A stretch of DNA of 7,710 bases from Betaproteobacteria bacterium (GCA_025354965.1 JANXLW010000485.1:1-7710), one strand, 5' to 3'. Positions 1-6,915 are shown, counted from the stretch's first letter. Notes: a model not told the origin generated them from the sequence alone. Numbers and translations are program-made.

Positions 1-464
1 CCGGCGACCTCTACATTGCCGGCCCCTCCAGCGCCTTGATGTACTGGGGAAATCGGGACAAGACGCGTGAAACCTTTCAGGGCGGCTGGACCAAGAGTGG
101 CGACAAGTACGTGCGCAATGCCGACGGCAGCTACACCTACAGCGGGCGCAGCGACGACATGCTCAAGGTCAGTGGCATCTATGTTTCACCTTTCGAGGTT
201 GAAGCCACGCTGGTGCAGCACCCGGCGGTGCTGGAAGCTGCCGTTGTCGGCCTGATCGACGCCGAAGGTCTGACCAAAACCAAAGCCTTTGTGGTGCGCA
301 AAACCGGTGCGCAGGTGAGCGAGGACGAACTCAAATCCTTTGTCAAAGACCGTTTGGCTCCCTACAAGTACCCACGTCAGATCGAGTTCATTGACGAACT
401 GCCCAAGACCGCCACCGGCAAGATCCAGCGCTTCAAACTGCGCGCCATTGAGGCCTCCCGGTGA
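1..464 (+). CDS. bclA: Benzoate-CoA ligase, C-terminal part (5' end outside window)
   Basis: Adenylate-forming ligase that would convert benzoate, ATP and CoA to benzoyl-CoA, AMP and pyrophosphate in the cytoplasm, the entry step of the box pathway. The frame is open from position 3 to the TGA at 462-464, giving 153 visible residues, roughly the last 30% of a family usually about 520-530 aa long. Visible motifs are the KSGDKY segment (A7-like Asp region), the hinge GRSDDMLKVSGIYVSP (A8), and near the end PKTATGKIQR, which carries the catalytic lysine of the mobile C-terminal domain (A10). The GIYVSPFEVE wording is typical of benzoate/aryl-CoA ligases rather than acetyl-CoA synthetases. Its stop overlaps the GTG of the next gene (GTGA), implying translational coupling. 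Specificity for benzoate over hydroxybenzoates is inferred from the neighbouring boxR and boxC, because the substrate-pocket half lies outside the window. Confidence 0.9.
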   Translation, partial: GDLYIAGPSSALMYWGNRDKTRETFQGGWTKSGDKYVRNADGSYTYSGRSDDMLKVSGIYVSPFEVEATLVQHPAVLEAAVVGLIDAEGLTKTKAFVVRKTGAQVSEDELKSFVKDRLAPYKYPRQIEFIDELPKTATGKIQRFKLRAIEASR

Positions 465-1279
465 CTGAAAGATCACAGTTCGTCGAGATCTTCTGGGCCA
501 AGAAGCCGATACGCATCGAGGTACAGTGGATCGCACCGGAAAAAAAATCGGCACCGTTGCTGGTGTTTTTGCATGAAGGTCTGGGTTCGGTGGCGATGTG
601 GAAGGACTTTCCGCAGCGCCTGTGTCAGGCTGCGGCGTGCCGCGGTCTGGTCTACTCGCGTCCCGGTTACGGTCGCTCTACGGCGCGCTTGGCCATGGAA
701 ACCTGGGGTATGGACTTCATGCACCGCCAGGCGCACGAGGTGCTGCCAGCCTTGTTTGTGGCGCTGGACATTGACACACAGGTCACACCGCCCTGGCTCA
801 TCGGCCATAGCGATGGCGGCTCGATCGCACTGCTGTATGCCGCACGCTTCCCGCAGGCATTGGCTGGCGCAGTGGTAGTCGCACCTCACATCCTGGTGGA
901 AGATCTGTCAGTTTCCAGCATCGAAGAGGCACGCGCTGCTTATCTGGAAAGTGGTTTGCGCCAGCGACTGGCGAGTTACCACGAGGATCCTGACTCGGCC
1001 TTTTGGGGTTGGAACCAGATCTGGCTGGACCCACAATTTCGCGACTGGTCGATTGAGACCGAGATTGAAACCATCCGCTGCCCGCTGCTCGCGGTGCAGG
1101 GCCTGGACGATGAATACGGGACGATGAAACAGATTCAGGGCATCGCGCAGGCTTTGCCGCAGACTGAACTGCTAGAGTTGCCCGATTGCGGTCACTCGCC
1201 GCACCGAGATCAGCCGGAGCAGCTGATGACCGCAATCACCGATTTTTTGCACCACCACAACCGAGGAGACAAATCATGA
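461..1279 (+). CDS. Alpha/beta-hydrolase, possible accessory thioesterase or lactonase of the box pathway
   Basis: A 272-aa cytoplasmic alpha/beta-hydrolase without a signal peptide. The first strand and oxyanion loop are at VFLHEGLGS (residues 35-43). The nucleophile elbow is GHSDGGS with Ser117. The acid is probably Asp216 or Asp217 in GLDDEYGT, and the base is His245 in DCGHSPHRD, so the full triad is present. The GTG start at 461 overlaps the ligase stop, with GAGG seven bases upstream; the TGA at 1277-1279 overlaps the ATG of the binding-protein gene. The Azoarcus evansii box cluster is known to encode a putative lactone hydrolase (called BoxD, from memory), and this could be its counterpart. 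A thioesterase that releases CoA from benzoyl-CoA or dead-end thioesters would fit equally well. The fold and triad are clear from sequence; the substrate is not. Confidence 0.85.
   Translation: MTERSQFVEIFWAKKPIRIEVQWIAPEKKSAPLLVFLHEGLGSVAMWKDFPQRLCQAAACRGLVYSRPGYGRSTARLAMETWGMDFMHRQAHEVLPALFVALDIDTQVTPPWLIGHSDGGSIALLYAARFPQALAGAVVVAPHILVEDLSVSSIEEARAAYLESGLRQRLASYHEDPDSAFWGWNQIWLDPQFRDWSIETEIETIRCPLLAVQGLDDEYGTMKQIQGIAQALPQTELLELPDCGHSPHRDQPEQLMTAITDFLHHHNRGDKS
1263..1268 (+). promoter_or_regulatory. Ribosome binding site of the binding-protein gene
   Basis: GAGGAG lies seven bases before the ATG at 1276. It fixes the start of the periplasmic protein there, immediately before a secretion signal, rather than at an in-frame codon 90 bases upstream inside the hydrolase gene. 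The strong site suits a binding protein that must be made in excess over its permease. Confidence 0.75.
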
Positions 1280-2436
1280 ATTTCATTCGAACCAGCTTGC
1301 TTGTCGCGTGCGCTATCGCAGCGCCATTGGCCATCGGGCAGACCGCGCCCAAACTCAAGGTCGGGCTGATGCTACCGTATACCGGTACCTACGCTTCCTT
1401 GGGCACCGCCATTGAGAATGGCTTTCGCCTGTATGTGACCGAACAAGGCGGAAAAATTGGCGGCCGCGAGGTCGAGTACATCAAGGTCGACGACGAGTCC
1501 GACCCCTCCAAGGCTACCGACAACGTGAACAAACTGGTCAAGCGCGACCATGTCGACGTGCTGGTGGGATCCGTGCACTCGGGCGTCGCCATGGCCATGG
1601 CCAAAGTCGCCAAGGATACCGGCACCTTGTTGATCGTTCCCAACGCCGGCGCCGAAGCCGTGACCGGCAGCATGTGTGCACCCAATATCTTCCGCAGCAG
1701 CTTCACCAATTGGCAGCCAGGCTACGCGATGGGCGAATACATGGCCAAGAAGGGGCTCAAAAAGGTCGTGACCATCACCTGGAAATACGCCGCCGGTGAC
1801 GAGTCGGCGAACGGCTTCAAGGAAGCGTTCGAAAAGAACGGCGGCAAAGTACTCAAAGAGCTTAACCTGCCGTTCCCCAATGTCGAATTTCAGGCGCTAT
1901 TGACCGAGATCGCAGCGACCAAGCCCGATGCCGTCTACACCTTCTTTGCTGGTGGCGGAGCCGTCAAGTTCGTCAAGGACTACGCAGCAGCAGGCCTGAA
2001 GAAAAACATCCCTCTGTACGGCGCCGGCTTCACCACCGACGGCACGCTGGAAGCGCAGGGCGACGCCGCCGCCGATGTAATGACCACGCTGCATTACGCT
2101 GACAGCCTGGGTACGCCGCGCGACAACGCTTTCCGCCTGGCCTACGCCAAGACCTACAAGCTGCAGCCCGACGTGTACGCCGTTCAGGGCTACGACGCGG
2201 CGCAGATTCTGGGCATCGGCCTGCTGGCAACCAAGGGCGACGCGAGCAAGAAGGCCGAGTTCGCGGCGGCCGTAGAAAAGGCCAGGATTGACAGCCCGCG
2301 CGGCACCTTCACCCTGTCCAAGTCACACAACCCGGTGCAGGACATTTACCTGCGCCAGGTGGTGGGCAAGGAGAACAAGCTGGTCAGTGTGGCCAGCAAG
2401 GCGCTGGCCGATCCGGCGCGCGGCTGCAAGATGTGA
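1276..2436 (+). CDS. Periplasmic substrate-binding protein of a HAAT-type ABC importer (probably benzoate/aromatic acid)
   Basis: A 386-aa LivK-like type I periplasmic binding protein (Peripla_BP_6 style). A Sec signal peptide covers roughly residues 1-21 to 24 (Arg5, hydrophobic stretch 6-20, then AIG or TA before the mature KLKVGLMLPYTG strand). The first domain shows KVGLMLPYTGTYASLG and VDDESDPSKATDNVNKL, both typical of the aromatic-acid-binding branch of the family. Further landmarks are VGSVHSGVAMAM (98-108) and SMCAPNIFRSSFTNWQ (132-146). Cys134 and Cys384 are the only cysteines of the mature protein and may form a disulfide in the periplasm. Start choice: ATG 1276 has a strong ribosome site and begins a signal peptide. 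It overlaps the hydrolase stop by ATGA. Benzoate or a close analogue as ligand is inferred from the operon; a branched-chain amino acid is less likely here. Confidence 0.9.
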   Translation: MNFIRTSLLVACAIAAPLAIGQTAPKLKVGLMLPYTGTYASLGTAIENGFRLYVTEQGGKIGGREVEYIKVDDESDPSKATDNVNKLVKRDHVDVLVGSVHSGVAMAMAKVAKDTGTLLIVPNAGAEAVTGSMCAPNIFRSSFTNWQPGYAMGEYMAKKGLKKVVTITWKYAAGDESANGFKEAFEKNGGKVLKELNLPFPNVEFQALLTEIAATKPDAVYTFFAGGGAVKFVKDYAAAGLKKNIPLYGAGFTTDGTLEAQGDAAADVMTTLHYADSLGTPRDNAFRLAYAKTYKLQPDVYAVQGYDAAQILGIGLLATKGDASKKAEFAAAVEKARIDSPRGTFTLSKSHNPVQDIYLRQVVGKENKLVSVASKALADPARGCKM

Positions 2437-2456
2437 TTTCAGGCTGAACCGCGCCG

Positions 2457-3338
2457 ATGGACTTTGCCACCTTTTTGATTCAGTGCCTGAACGCGCTGCA
2501 GTACGGTTTGCTGCTGTTTCTGGTGGCGTCGGGGCTGACTCTGATTTTCGGCATCATGGGCGTCATCAACCTGGCGCACGGCAGCTTTTACATGATCGGC
2601 GCCTACATGGGTTATGCCCTGGCGCCGATCATGGGCGCGACTTTTGGCGGCGGCTTCTTTGCCACGCTGTTGGTCGGATTGGTGTTGGCCGTTTTGCTGG
2701 GCTACCTGCTGGAGTGGGCGTTCTTCAGCTTTCTGTACGAGCGTGAGCACCTGCAACAGGTGCTCATGACCTACGGCCTGATCCTGGTGTTCGAAGAGTT
2801 GCGCAGCCTGTTGGTGGGCGACGAAGTGCATGGCGTGGCGCCGCCGGACTCGCTGGCCGGCAGCATTGCGCTGGGCGACATGATGACCTACCCGGTGTAC
2901 CGCTTGTTTATTTCGGGCGTGTGCCTGGGCCTTGCACTGGCCATGTACCTGGTGCTCACCCGCACCCGGCTGGGAATGATGATCCGCGCGGGCAGCACCA
3001 ACCGCGAGATGGTGCAGTCGCTGGGCATCGACATCAAGTTTCTGTACCGCGTGGTGTTCGCCGCCGGCCTGGGGCTGGCGGTGTTTGCCGGCATGATCGC
3101 CGCGCCCGTTTCTTCGGTCTATCCGGGCATGGGCAATAGCGTGCTCATCATCTGCTTTGTGGTGGTGGTGATTGGCGGTATCGGCTCCGTTCGCGGTGCA
3201 CTGCTGGCGGCGCTGCTGATCGGCGTGGTCGACACCTTTGGCAAAGTGCTGTTGCCGCAGGCCTCGGGCGTGCTGGTGTACGTGTTGATGGCATTGATCC
3301 TGTTGTGGAAACCCGATGGCCTGTTCAGGGCGGGCTAA
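2457..3338 (+). CDS. ABC importer permease, LivH family
   Basis: A 293-aa inner-membrane permease of the branched-chain amino acid (HAAT) type, with about eight hydrophobic segments. The N-terminal family hallmark is clear: GLTLIFGIMGVINLAHGSFY at residues 26-45. The cytoplasmic coupling loop that contacts the ATPase is around residues 173-192 (MMIRAGSTNREMVQSLGI). The C-terminal IGGIGSVRGALLAALLIGVV stretch (239-258) is also typical. The length is normal for LivH. It starts 20 nt after the binding-protein stop, with only a weak ribosome site, consistent with lower expression than the upstream gene. With the following LivM-type gene it would form the heterodimeric channel for the probable aromatic acid. 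Confidence 0.92.
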   Translation: MDFATFLIQCLNALQYGLLLFLVASGLTLIFGIMGVINLAHGSFYMIGAYMGYALAPIMGATFGGGFFATLLVGLVLAVLLGYLLEWAFFSFLYEREHLQQVLMTYGLILVFEELRSLLVGDEVHGVAPPDSLAGSIALGDMMTYPVYRLFISGVCLGLALAMYLVLTRTRLGMMIRAGSTNREMVQSLGIDIKFLYRVVFAAGLGLAVFAGMIAAPVSSVYPGMGNSVLIICFVVVVIGGIGSVRGALLAALLIGVVDTFGKVLLPQASGVLVYVLMALILLWKPDGLFRAG

Positions 3339-3347
3339 GGCGAGACC

Positions 3348-4346
3348 ATGAACCGAGCCAAATTTCTTGTGGTCGCGCTGGCGTTTGCGGCGCTGGCGCT
3401 GTTTCCACTGGTGGCAGAACCTTACGGCATCGACCGTGTCACCAAGATCATAATTTTTTCCATTTTTGCACTCAGCCTGGAACTGCTGGTGGGTAGCACT
3501 GGTCTGGTGTGTTTCGGGCAGGCGGCCTTCCTCGGCGTTGGCGCCTACGCCGCGGTGCTGCTGTCGCCCAAGTTTGGGGTGGTGTCGCTGCTGTGGTTGA
3601 TGCCGGTCTGTGTGCTGGCCGCTGCCGCTTATGCGCTGTTCGTGGGGGCCCTGTCGCTGCGCACCAGGGGCGTCTACTTCATCATGGTGACACTGGCGTT
3701 TTCCCAGATGGCCTTCTACGTGGTTCACGACACTTCCCTGGGTGGCGGTACCGACGGCATTTACCTTACGAGCAAACCGGCACTGGGCACACTGCTTGAT
3801 CTGGAGCAGCCCTTGACGATGTACGCTTTCACGCTGGCCTGCCTGCTGGGCGTATTCGGTTTTCTCGCACTGATCCTGCGATCGCGCTTTGGCCGGGCGC
3901 TGGCCGGGATCAGGGTCAACGAGCAACGCATGCGCGCCACCGGATTTTCCACTTACCCCTACAAGCTGACGGCCTTCGTGCTCTCCGGCGGCATCGCCGG
4001 TTTGGCCGGATTCCTGTTCGCCGTGAAGGACGGATTTGTCAACCCCGAGCTGATGAGCTGGCATATTTCCGGTGAGGTGCTGATCATGATCATTCTGGGT
4101 GGACTAGGCCACTTGCGCGGCGCCATGCTGGGCGCTTTTTCGTTTGCACTGCTGCAGGAATTTTTCAAGTCTGAAGCGGTTTTTGGTGACTTCGCCAAGC
4201 ATTGGCATCTGGGCCTGGGCCTGTCCATCATCGCCAGCGTAGCGTTGCTACCGCGCGGACTGGTGGGTGTGCCGCAGCAACTGGTGGCGCGCCTGATCGG
4301 GCGCCGCTACGACGCGCCCGGCGCTGCCACGGAGGCACCAAAGTGA
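3348..4346 (+). CDS. ABC importer permease, LivM family
   Basis: A 332-aa inner-membrane protein and the second permease subunit of the importer. The LivM hallmark is at residues 48-67 (VGSTGLVCFGQAAFLGVGAY). The ATPase-coupling loop is around residues 180-200, RFGRALAGIRVNEQRMRATG. The conserved C-terminal ILGGLGHLRGAMLGA lies at 249-263, followed by LLPRGLVG (300-307). The ATG is nine bases after the stop of the LivH-type gene, with AAGG in the gap overlapping that stop. The C-terminus ends in an Ala/Pro-rich cytoplasmic tail. The TGA at 4344-4346 overlaps the GTG start of the first ATPase, indicating translational coupling. Confidence 0.92.
   Translation: MNRAKFLVVALAFAALALFPLVAEPYGIDRVTKIIIFSIFALSLELLVGSTGLVCFGQAAFLGVGAYAAVLLSPKFGVVSLLWLMPVCVLAAAAYALFVGALSLRTRGVYFIMVTLAFSQMAFYVVHDTSLGGGTDGIYLTSKPALGTLLDLEQPLTMYAFTLACLLGVFGFLALILRSRFGRALAGIRVNEQRMRATGFSTYPYKLTAFVLSGGIAGLAGFLFAVKDGFVNPELMSWHISGEVLIMIILGGLGHLRGAMLGAFSFALLQEFFKSEAVFGDFAKHWHLGLGLSIIASVALLPRGLVGVPQQLVARLIGRRYDAPGAATEAPK
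4331..4335 (+). promoter_or_regulatory. Ribosome binding site that sets a GTG start for the LivG-type ATPase
   Basis: A perfect GGAGG lies seven bases before GTG 4343. It argues for this non-ATG start inside the end of the permease gene, over an in-frame ATG 141 bases further upstream that has no matching homology. Confidence 0.75.
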
Positions 4347-5095
4347 GTGCGCCTGAGTTGCTGTTGCGCGCCCACACCATCAGCCGCCGCTGGGGTGGTC
4401 TGATCGCCGTAGACCGGGTCTCGCTGGACCTGCAACGCGGCACGGTGCATGCCGTGATCGGCACCAACGGCGCGGGCAAGTCCACGCTCATCAACCTGCT
4501 GTCGGGCGAGATCGCGCCATCGAGTGGACGGGTCGAACTGCTTGGGCAAGACGTCACCTCCTGGTCGCAGCCGAGGCGCGCCCGGGCTGGACTGGGACGC
4601 AGCTACCAGCGCAACACCATCTACCCCAGCTTCACCGTGTTCGAGAACTGCCGGCTGGCGGCTCAGGCACGCAGGCCACGGGCCTGGGCCTGGTGGCAGG
4701 ATGCAAGTAAGTGCGAGGCCAGCACGGCCACGGCGCAGGCCTGCGTTGAGCGTGCCGGGCTGACCGACTTGCGCCAGCTGCTGGCCGGGCTGCTCTCGCA
4801 TGGGCAAAAGCGTCAACTCGAGATTGCCATGTGCCTGGCCACAGAGCCCGACGTGCTGCTGCTGGACGAGCCGCTGGCCGGCATGGGCGCGGAGGAGACC
4901 GAGCGCATGCTGACGCTTTTGGCAGAGTTGAAGGCCAGCCACGCGACGCTGCTGGTGGAGCACGACATGGACGCAGTGTTTCGCATCGCTGACTGCATCA
5001 CCGTGATGGTCAACGGCGCCGTGATTGCATCCGGCACACCCGACTTCGTACGCAACAATGCGCAAGTGCGCGTGGCGTATCTGGGGGAACACTGA
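4343..5095 (+). CDS. ABC importer ATP-binding protein, LivG family
   Basis: A 250-aa cytoplasmic ATPase that powers the importer. The Walker A motif GTNGAGKST is at residues 40-48, the Q-loop at Gln89 (SYQRNTIYPSF), the signature LSHGQKRQLE at 151-160, Walker B VLLLDEP at 171-177 with catalytic Glu176, and the switch His207 in VEHDM. All catalytic residues are present. The signature reads LSHGQ, a usual variant in LivG proteins. The GTG start overlaps the permease stop by GTGA and has a strong ribosome site. The protein begins with SAPELLLRAHTISRRWGG, where the ABC domain homology starts. It would pair with the LivF-type subunit encoded two bases downstream. Confidence 0.92.
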   Translation: MSAPELLLRAHTISRRWGGLIAVDRVSLDLQRGTVHAVIGTNGAGKSTLINLLSGEIAPSSGRVELLGQDVTSWSQPRRARAGLGRSYQRNTIYPSFTVFENCRLAAQARRPRAWAWWQDASKCEASTATAQACVERAGLTDLRQLLAGLLSHGQKRQLEIAMCLATEPDVLLLDEPLAGMGAEETERMLTLLAELKASHATLLVEHDMDAVFRIADCITVMVNGAVIASGTPDFVRNNAQVRVAYLGEH

Positions 5096-5096
5096 C

Positions 5097-5822
5097 ATGA
5101 CGCCAGATCGCGCTCCCGACCCCATCGTCGACGCCCGTGGCCTGCACGCATGGTACGGATCGAGCCACGTGCTGCACGGTGTCGACTTGCAGATCGGCCG
5201 CGGACAGACCGTAGGCCTGCTGGGTCGCAACGGTATGGGAAAGAGCACGCTGATCCGCACCTTGTTAGGCCATGTGCCGCAGCGCAGTGGCCGCATCATC
5301 GTGTTCGGGCAAGATGCGTCACGCTTCAGGCCACATCAGGTGGCGCGACTGGGAGTGGCCTACGTGCCCGAGGGGCGTGGCGTATTCCCGAATTTGTCGG
5401 TGCGCGAGAACCTGGTGATGGCGGCGCGACGAGGCCGCAATGGACGCAACGACTGGACGCTGGAGCGCGTGCTGCATACCTTCACACGGCTGCAAGAACG
5501 GTTGACGAACCTGGGTGGGCAACTCTCTGGCGGCGAGCAGCAAATGCTGTCCATAGGCCGAGCCTTGATGACACACCCGGAATTGATCGTTCTGGACGAG
5601 GCTACCGAAGGACTGGCCCCGCTGATCGTGGACGAAATCTGGCGTGTGATCGGCGAGATCCGCGCCTGCGGCATCGCCACACTCATCGTTGACCGCGATT
5701 ACCGCAAGGTGCTGATGTGTTCGGACCGGGCACTCGTACTGCAAAAGGGACAGGTGGTGCTGCAAGCGAAGGCCAGCGAGTTGGCAGGCAGCCCTGAGTT
5801 GTCTGCCTATCTGGGCGTTTGA
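5097..5822 (+). CDS. ABC importer ATP-binding protein, LivF family
   Basis: A 241-aa second ATPase of the importer. Walker A GRNGMGKST is at residues 43-51, the PEGRGVFPNLSV segment at 91-102 (Glu replaces Gln in the Q-loop, as in E. coli LivF), the signature LSGGEQQML at 143-151, and Walker B LIVLDEATEGLAP at 163-175 with Glu168. The switch-histidine position reads VDRDY with Arg200. LivF proteins commonly lack His here (VEQN in E. coli), so this is a family variation rather than damage. The ATG at 5097 is preceded by GGGGGA eight bases upstream, and only one base lies between the previous stop and this start. It is the last gene of the apparent bclA-to-transporter operon. Confidence 0.92.
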   Translation: MTPDRAPDPIVDARGLHAWYGSSHVLHGVDLQIGRGQTVGLLGRNGMGKSTLIRTLLGHVPQRSGRIIVFGQDASRFRPHQVARLGVAYVPEGRGVFPNLSVRENLVMAARRGRNGRNDWTLERVLHTFTRLQERLTNLGGQLSGGEQQMLSIGRALMTHPELIVLDEATEGLAPLIVDEIWRVIGEIRACGIATLIVDRDYRKVLMCSDRALVLQKGQVVLQAKASELAGSPELSAYLGV

Positions 5823-5844
5823 TGGCGTCACTTCGCTCGTCAAA
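5818..5844 (+). terminator. Weak stem-loop over the end of the transporter operon
   Basis: TTTGATGGCG (5818-5827) and CGCTCGTCAAA (5834-5844) can pair as ten base pairs, with one G-T wobble, one bulged T and a six-base loop. The stem includes the last ATPase stop codon. No run of T follows, so it is not a classic intrinsic terminator; it could be a 3'-end stabiliser, a partial attenuator, or chance. The remainder of the 124-nt gap to boxR shows only the boxR ribosome site and its flanking imperfect palindrome. Confidence 0.25.
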
Positions 5845-5930
5845 TGACTCCAACTGAATGAAGGCAAGAAAGCCCATCCAACCTCACTGCCGGAACAGGA
5901 CTTTGACTCTGTATGCCACGCAAATTTAAC

Positions 5931-5936
5931 AGGAGG
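5931..5936 (+). promoter_or_regulatory. Ribosome binding site of boxR
   Basis: AGGAGG lies ten bases before ATG 5947, slightly longer than ideal spacing. It sits in the nine-base loop of an imperfect inverted repeat (5924-5930 against 5940-5946, six of seven pairs) that ends directly at the start codon. Confidence 0.7.
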
Positions 5937-5946
5937 ATCGTTTAAT

Positions 5947-6915
5947 ATGCAGCCTCTTTTTACGCAAGGAATTGACAGTCCGATGCTGTTAGACGAGGAA
6001 ACCGTTGAGGTCTCTGATTTGTCTGCTCGGGAAGGACTGGCAGTTGAGCAAAAGAATCCGTTTCTTGCAGCCTTGGGAGACCGGGTGCGAGCCTTGCGGG
6101 CGCGCCGCGGCATGACACGCAAGGCCACCGCGCTGGCGGCCGAAGTTTCCGAGCGACACCTGGCGAACCTGGAATATGGTGTGGGCAACGCCTCCATCCT
6201 GGTGCTGTTGCAGGTGGCAAACGCCTTGCAATGCTCGCTCGGCGAACTGGTAGGCGACGTCACAACCTCTTCGCCCGAGTGGCTGATGATCCGTGAGTTG
6301 CTGGAGCAGCGCGATGATGCGACGCTGCAACGGGTGCGCGTGGCGATCGGTGAAATGCTCGGTACCGGTGGCGGCAATGCAGCGCGCAGTTCACGCGTGG
6401 CACTGGTCGGTTTGCGCGGTGCCGGCAAGTCGACGCTAGGACAAATGCTGGCGGATGACCTGGGGTTTCCCTTTGTTGAACTGAGTCGTGAAATCGAGAA
6501 ATTCGCCGGCTGCGGTGTGTCAGAAATTCAGGCACTTTACGGCGTCAATGCCTACCGGCGCTACGAACGGCGGGCGCTTGAAGAGGCGATTCAAATTTAC
6601 CCGGAGGCCGTCATCGCTATCCCCGGAGGACTGGTATCCGATGCCGCTACTTTTAACCAATTACTGGCTCACTGCACCACGGTCTGGCTCAAAGCCAACC
6701 CGGAAGACCACATGCGGCGCGTCATGGCGCAAGGGGATATGCGCCCGATGGCCGCGAGCAAGGAAGCGATGGAGGACCTCAAGGGCATCCTCGCCGGTCG
6801 CGCCGCCTTCTACTCCAAGGCACAGTTCAAGATCGACACCAGCGCGCAGGCGCTGGAGCCAAGTTTTCTGGCTTTGCGGCTGATGGTGCGCAAGGCGCTC
6901 GACCTGCCAACCTGA
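5947..6915 (+). CDS. boxR: BoxR, benzoyl-CoA-responsive transcriptional regulator of the box pathway
   Basis: A 322-aa two-domain regulator. Residues about 42-103 form an XRE-type helix-turn-helix (GDRVRALRARRGMTRKATALA, then VSERHLANLEYGVGNAS). A linker around 110-148 leads to a shikimate-kinase-like P-loop domain from about 150 to the end, with Walker A GLRGAGKS at 155-162. In the family (BoxR and BzdR of Azoarcus), the kinase-like domain binds benzoyl-CoA instead of phosphorylating shikimate, and the protein represses the pathway until benzoyl-CoA appears. By my hand alignment, shikimate-kinase Asp32 and Asp34 are replaced here by Glu178 and Ser180, consistent with loss of shikimate kinase activity. 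Arg204, GG at 227-228 and Arg266-Pro267 resemble retained pocket positions. The first ~38 residues are acidic and unlike the domain core. Its likely target is the promoter region just upstream of boxC. Confidence 0.92.
   Translation: MQPLFTQGIDSPMLLDEETVEVSDLSAREGLAVEQKNPFLAALGDRVRALRARRGMTRKATALAAEVSERHLANLEYGVGNASILVLLQVANALQCSLGELVGDVTTSSPEWLMIRELLEQRDDATLQRVRVAIGEMLGTGGGNAARSSRVALVGLRGAGKSTLGQMLADDLGFPFVELSREIEKFAGCGVSEIQALYGVNAYRRYERRALEEAIQIYPEAVIAIPGGLVSDAATFNQLLAHCTTVWLKANPEDHMRRVMAQGDMRPMAASKEAMEDLKGILAGRAAFYSKAQFKIDTSAQALEPSFLALRLMVRKALDLPT

Noticed and set aside
1186..1275. N-terminal extension of the binding protein by 30 residues
   Set aside because: The extension is Arg/Pro-rich and lies in another frame of the hydrolase gene. 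ATG 1276 has a strong ribosome site and starts a signal peptide.
1282..1311. Lipoprotein signal: Leu-Val-Ala-Cys with Cys12 of the binding protein
   Set aside because: Only about six hydrophobic residues precede the Cys and the hydrophobic core continues past it to residue 20, so normal Sec cleavage near residues 21-24 is more likely.
2439..4064. A 541-codon open frame on the minus strand opposite the two permease genes
   Set aside because: Its translation is low-complexity and very rich in Gln, His and Ala, as expected for the complement of hydrophobic GC-rich permease codons. The plus-strand frames have full LivH and LivM motifs.
4202..4342. Upstream start for the LivG-type ATPase
   Set aside because: The added 47 residues lie inside the permease gene and do not resemble an ABC N-terminus. 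GTG 4343 has GGAGG seven bases upstream.
4307..5299. A 330-codon minus-strand open frame opposite the LivG-type ATPase
   Set aside because: It is a shadow of the ATPase gene, with no recognisable domain and biased composition; the plus strand has every ABC motif.
5903..5930. A boxR promoter TTGACT with TTTAAC 16 bases downstream
   Set aside because: Transcription would start at about 5937, after the AGGAGG ribosome site, giving an mRNA that lacks it.
5319..6428. A 369-codon minus-strand open frame across the ATPase-boxR junction
   Set aside because: It spans the ends of two well-supported plus-strand genes and their gap, has a Ser/Arg-rich unrecognisable translation, and shows no ribosome site or family motif.
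6391..6915. A separate shikimate kinase (aroK) domain or gene-fusion artefact in boxR
   Set aside because: The HTH plus kinase-like architecture is the known BoxR/BzdR design, and key shikimate-binding aspartates are replaced.
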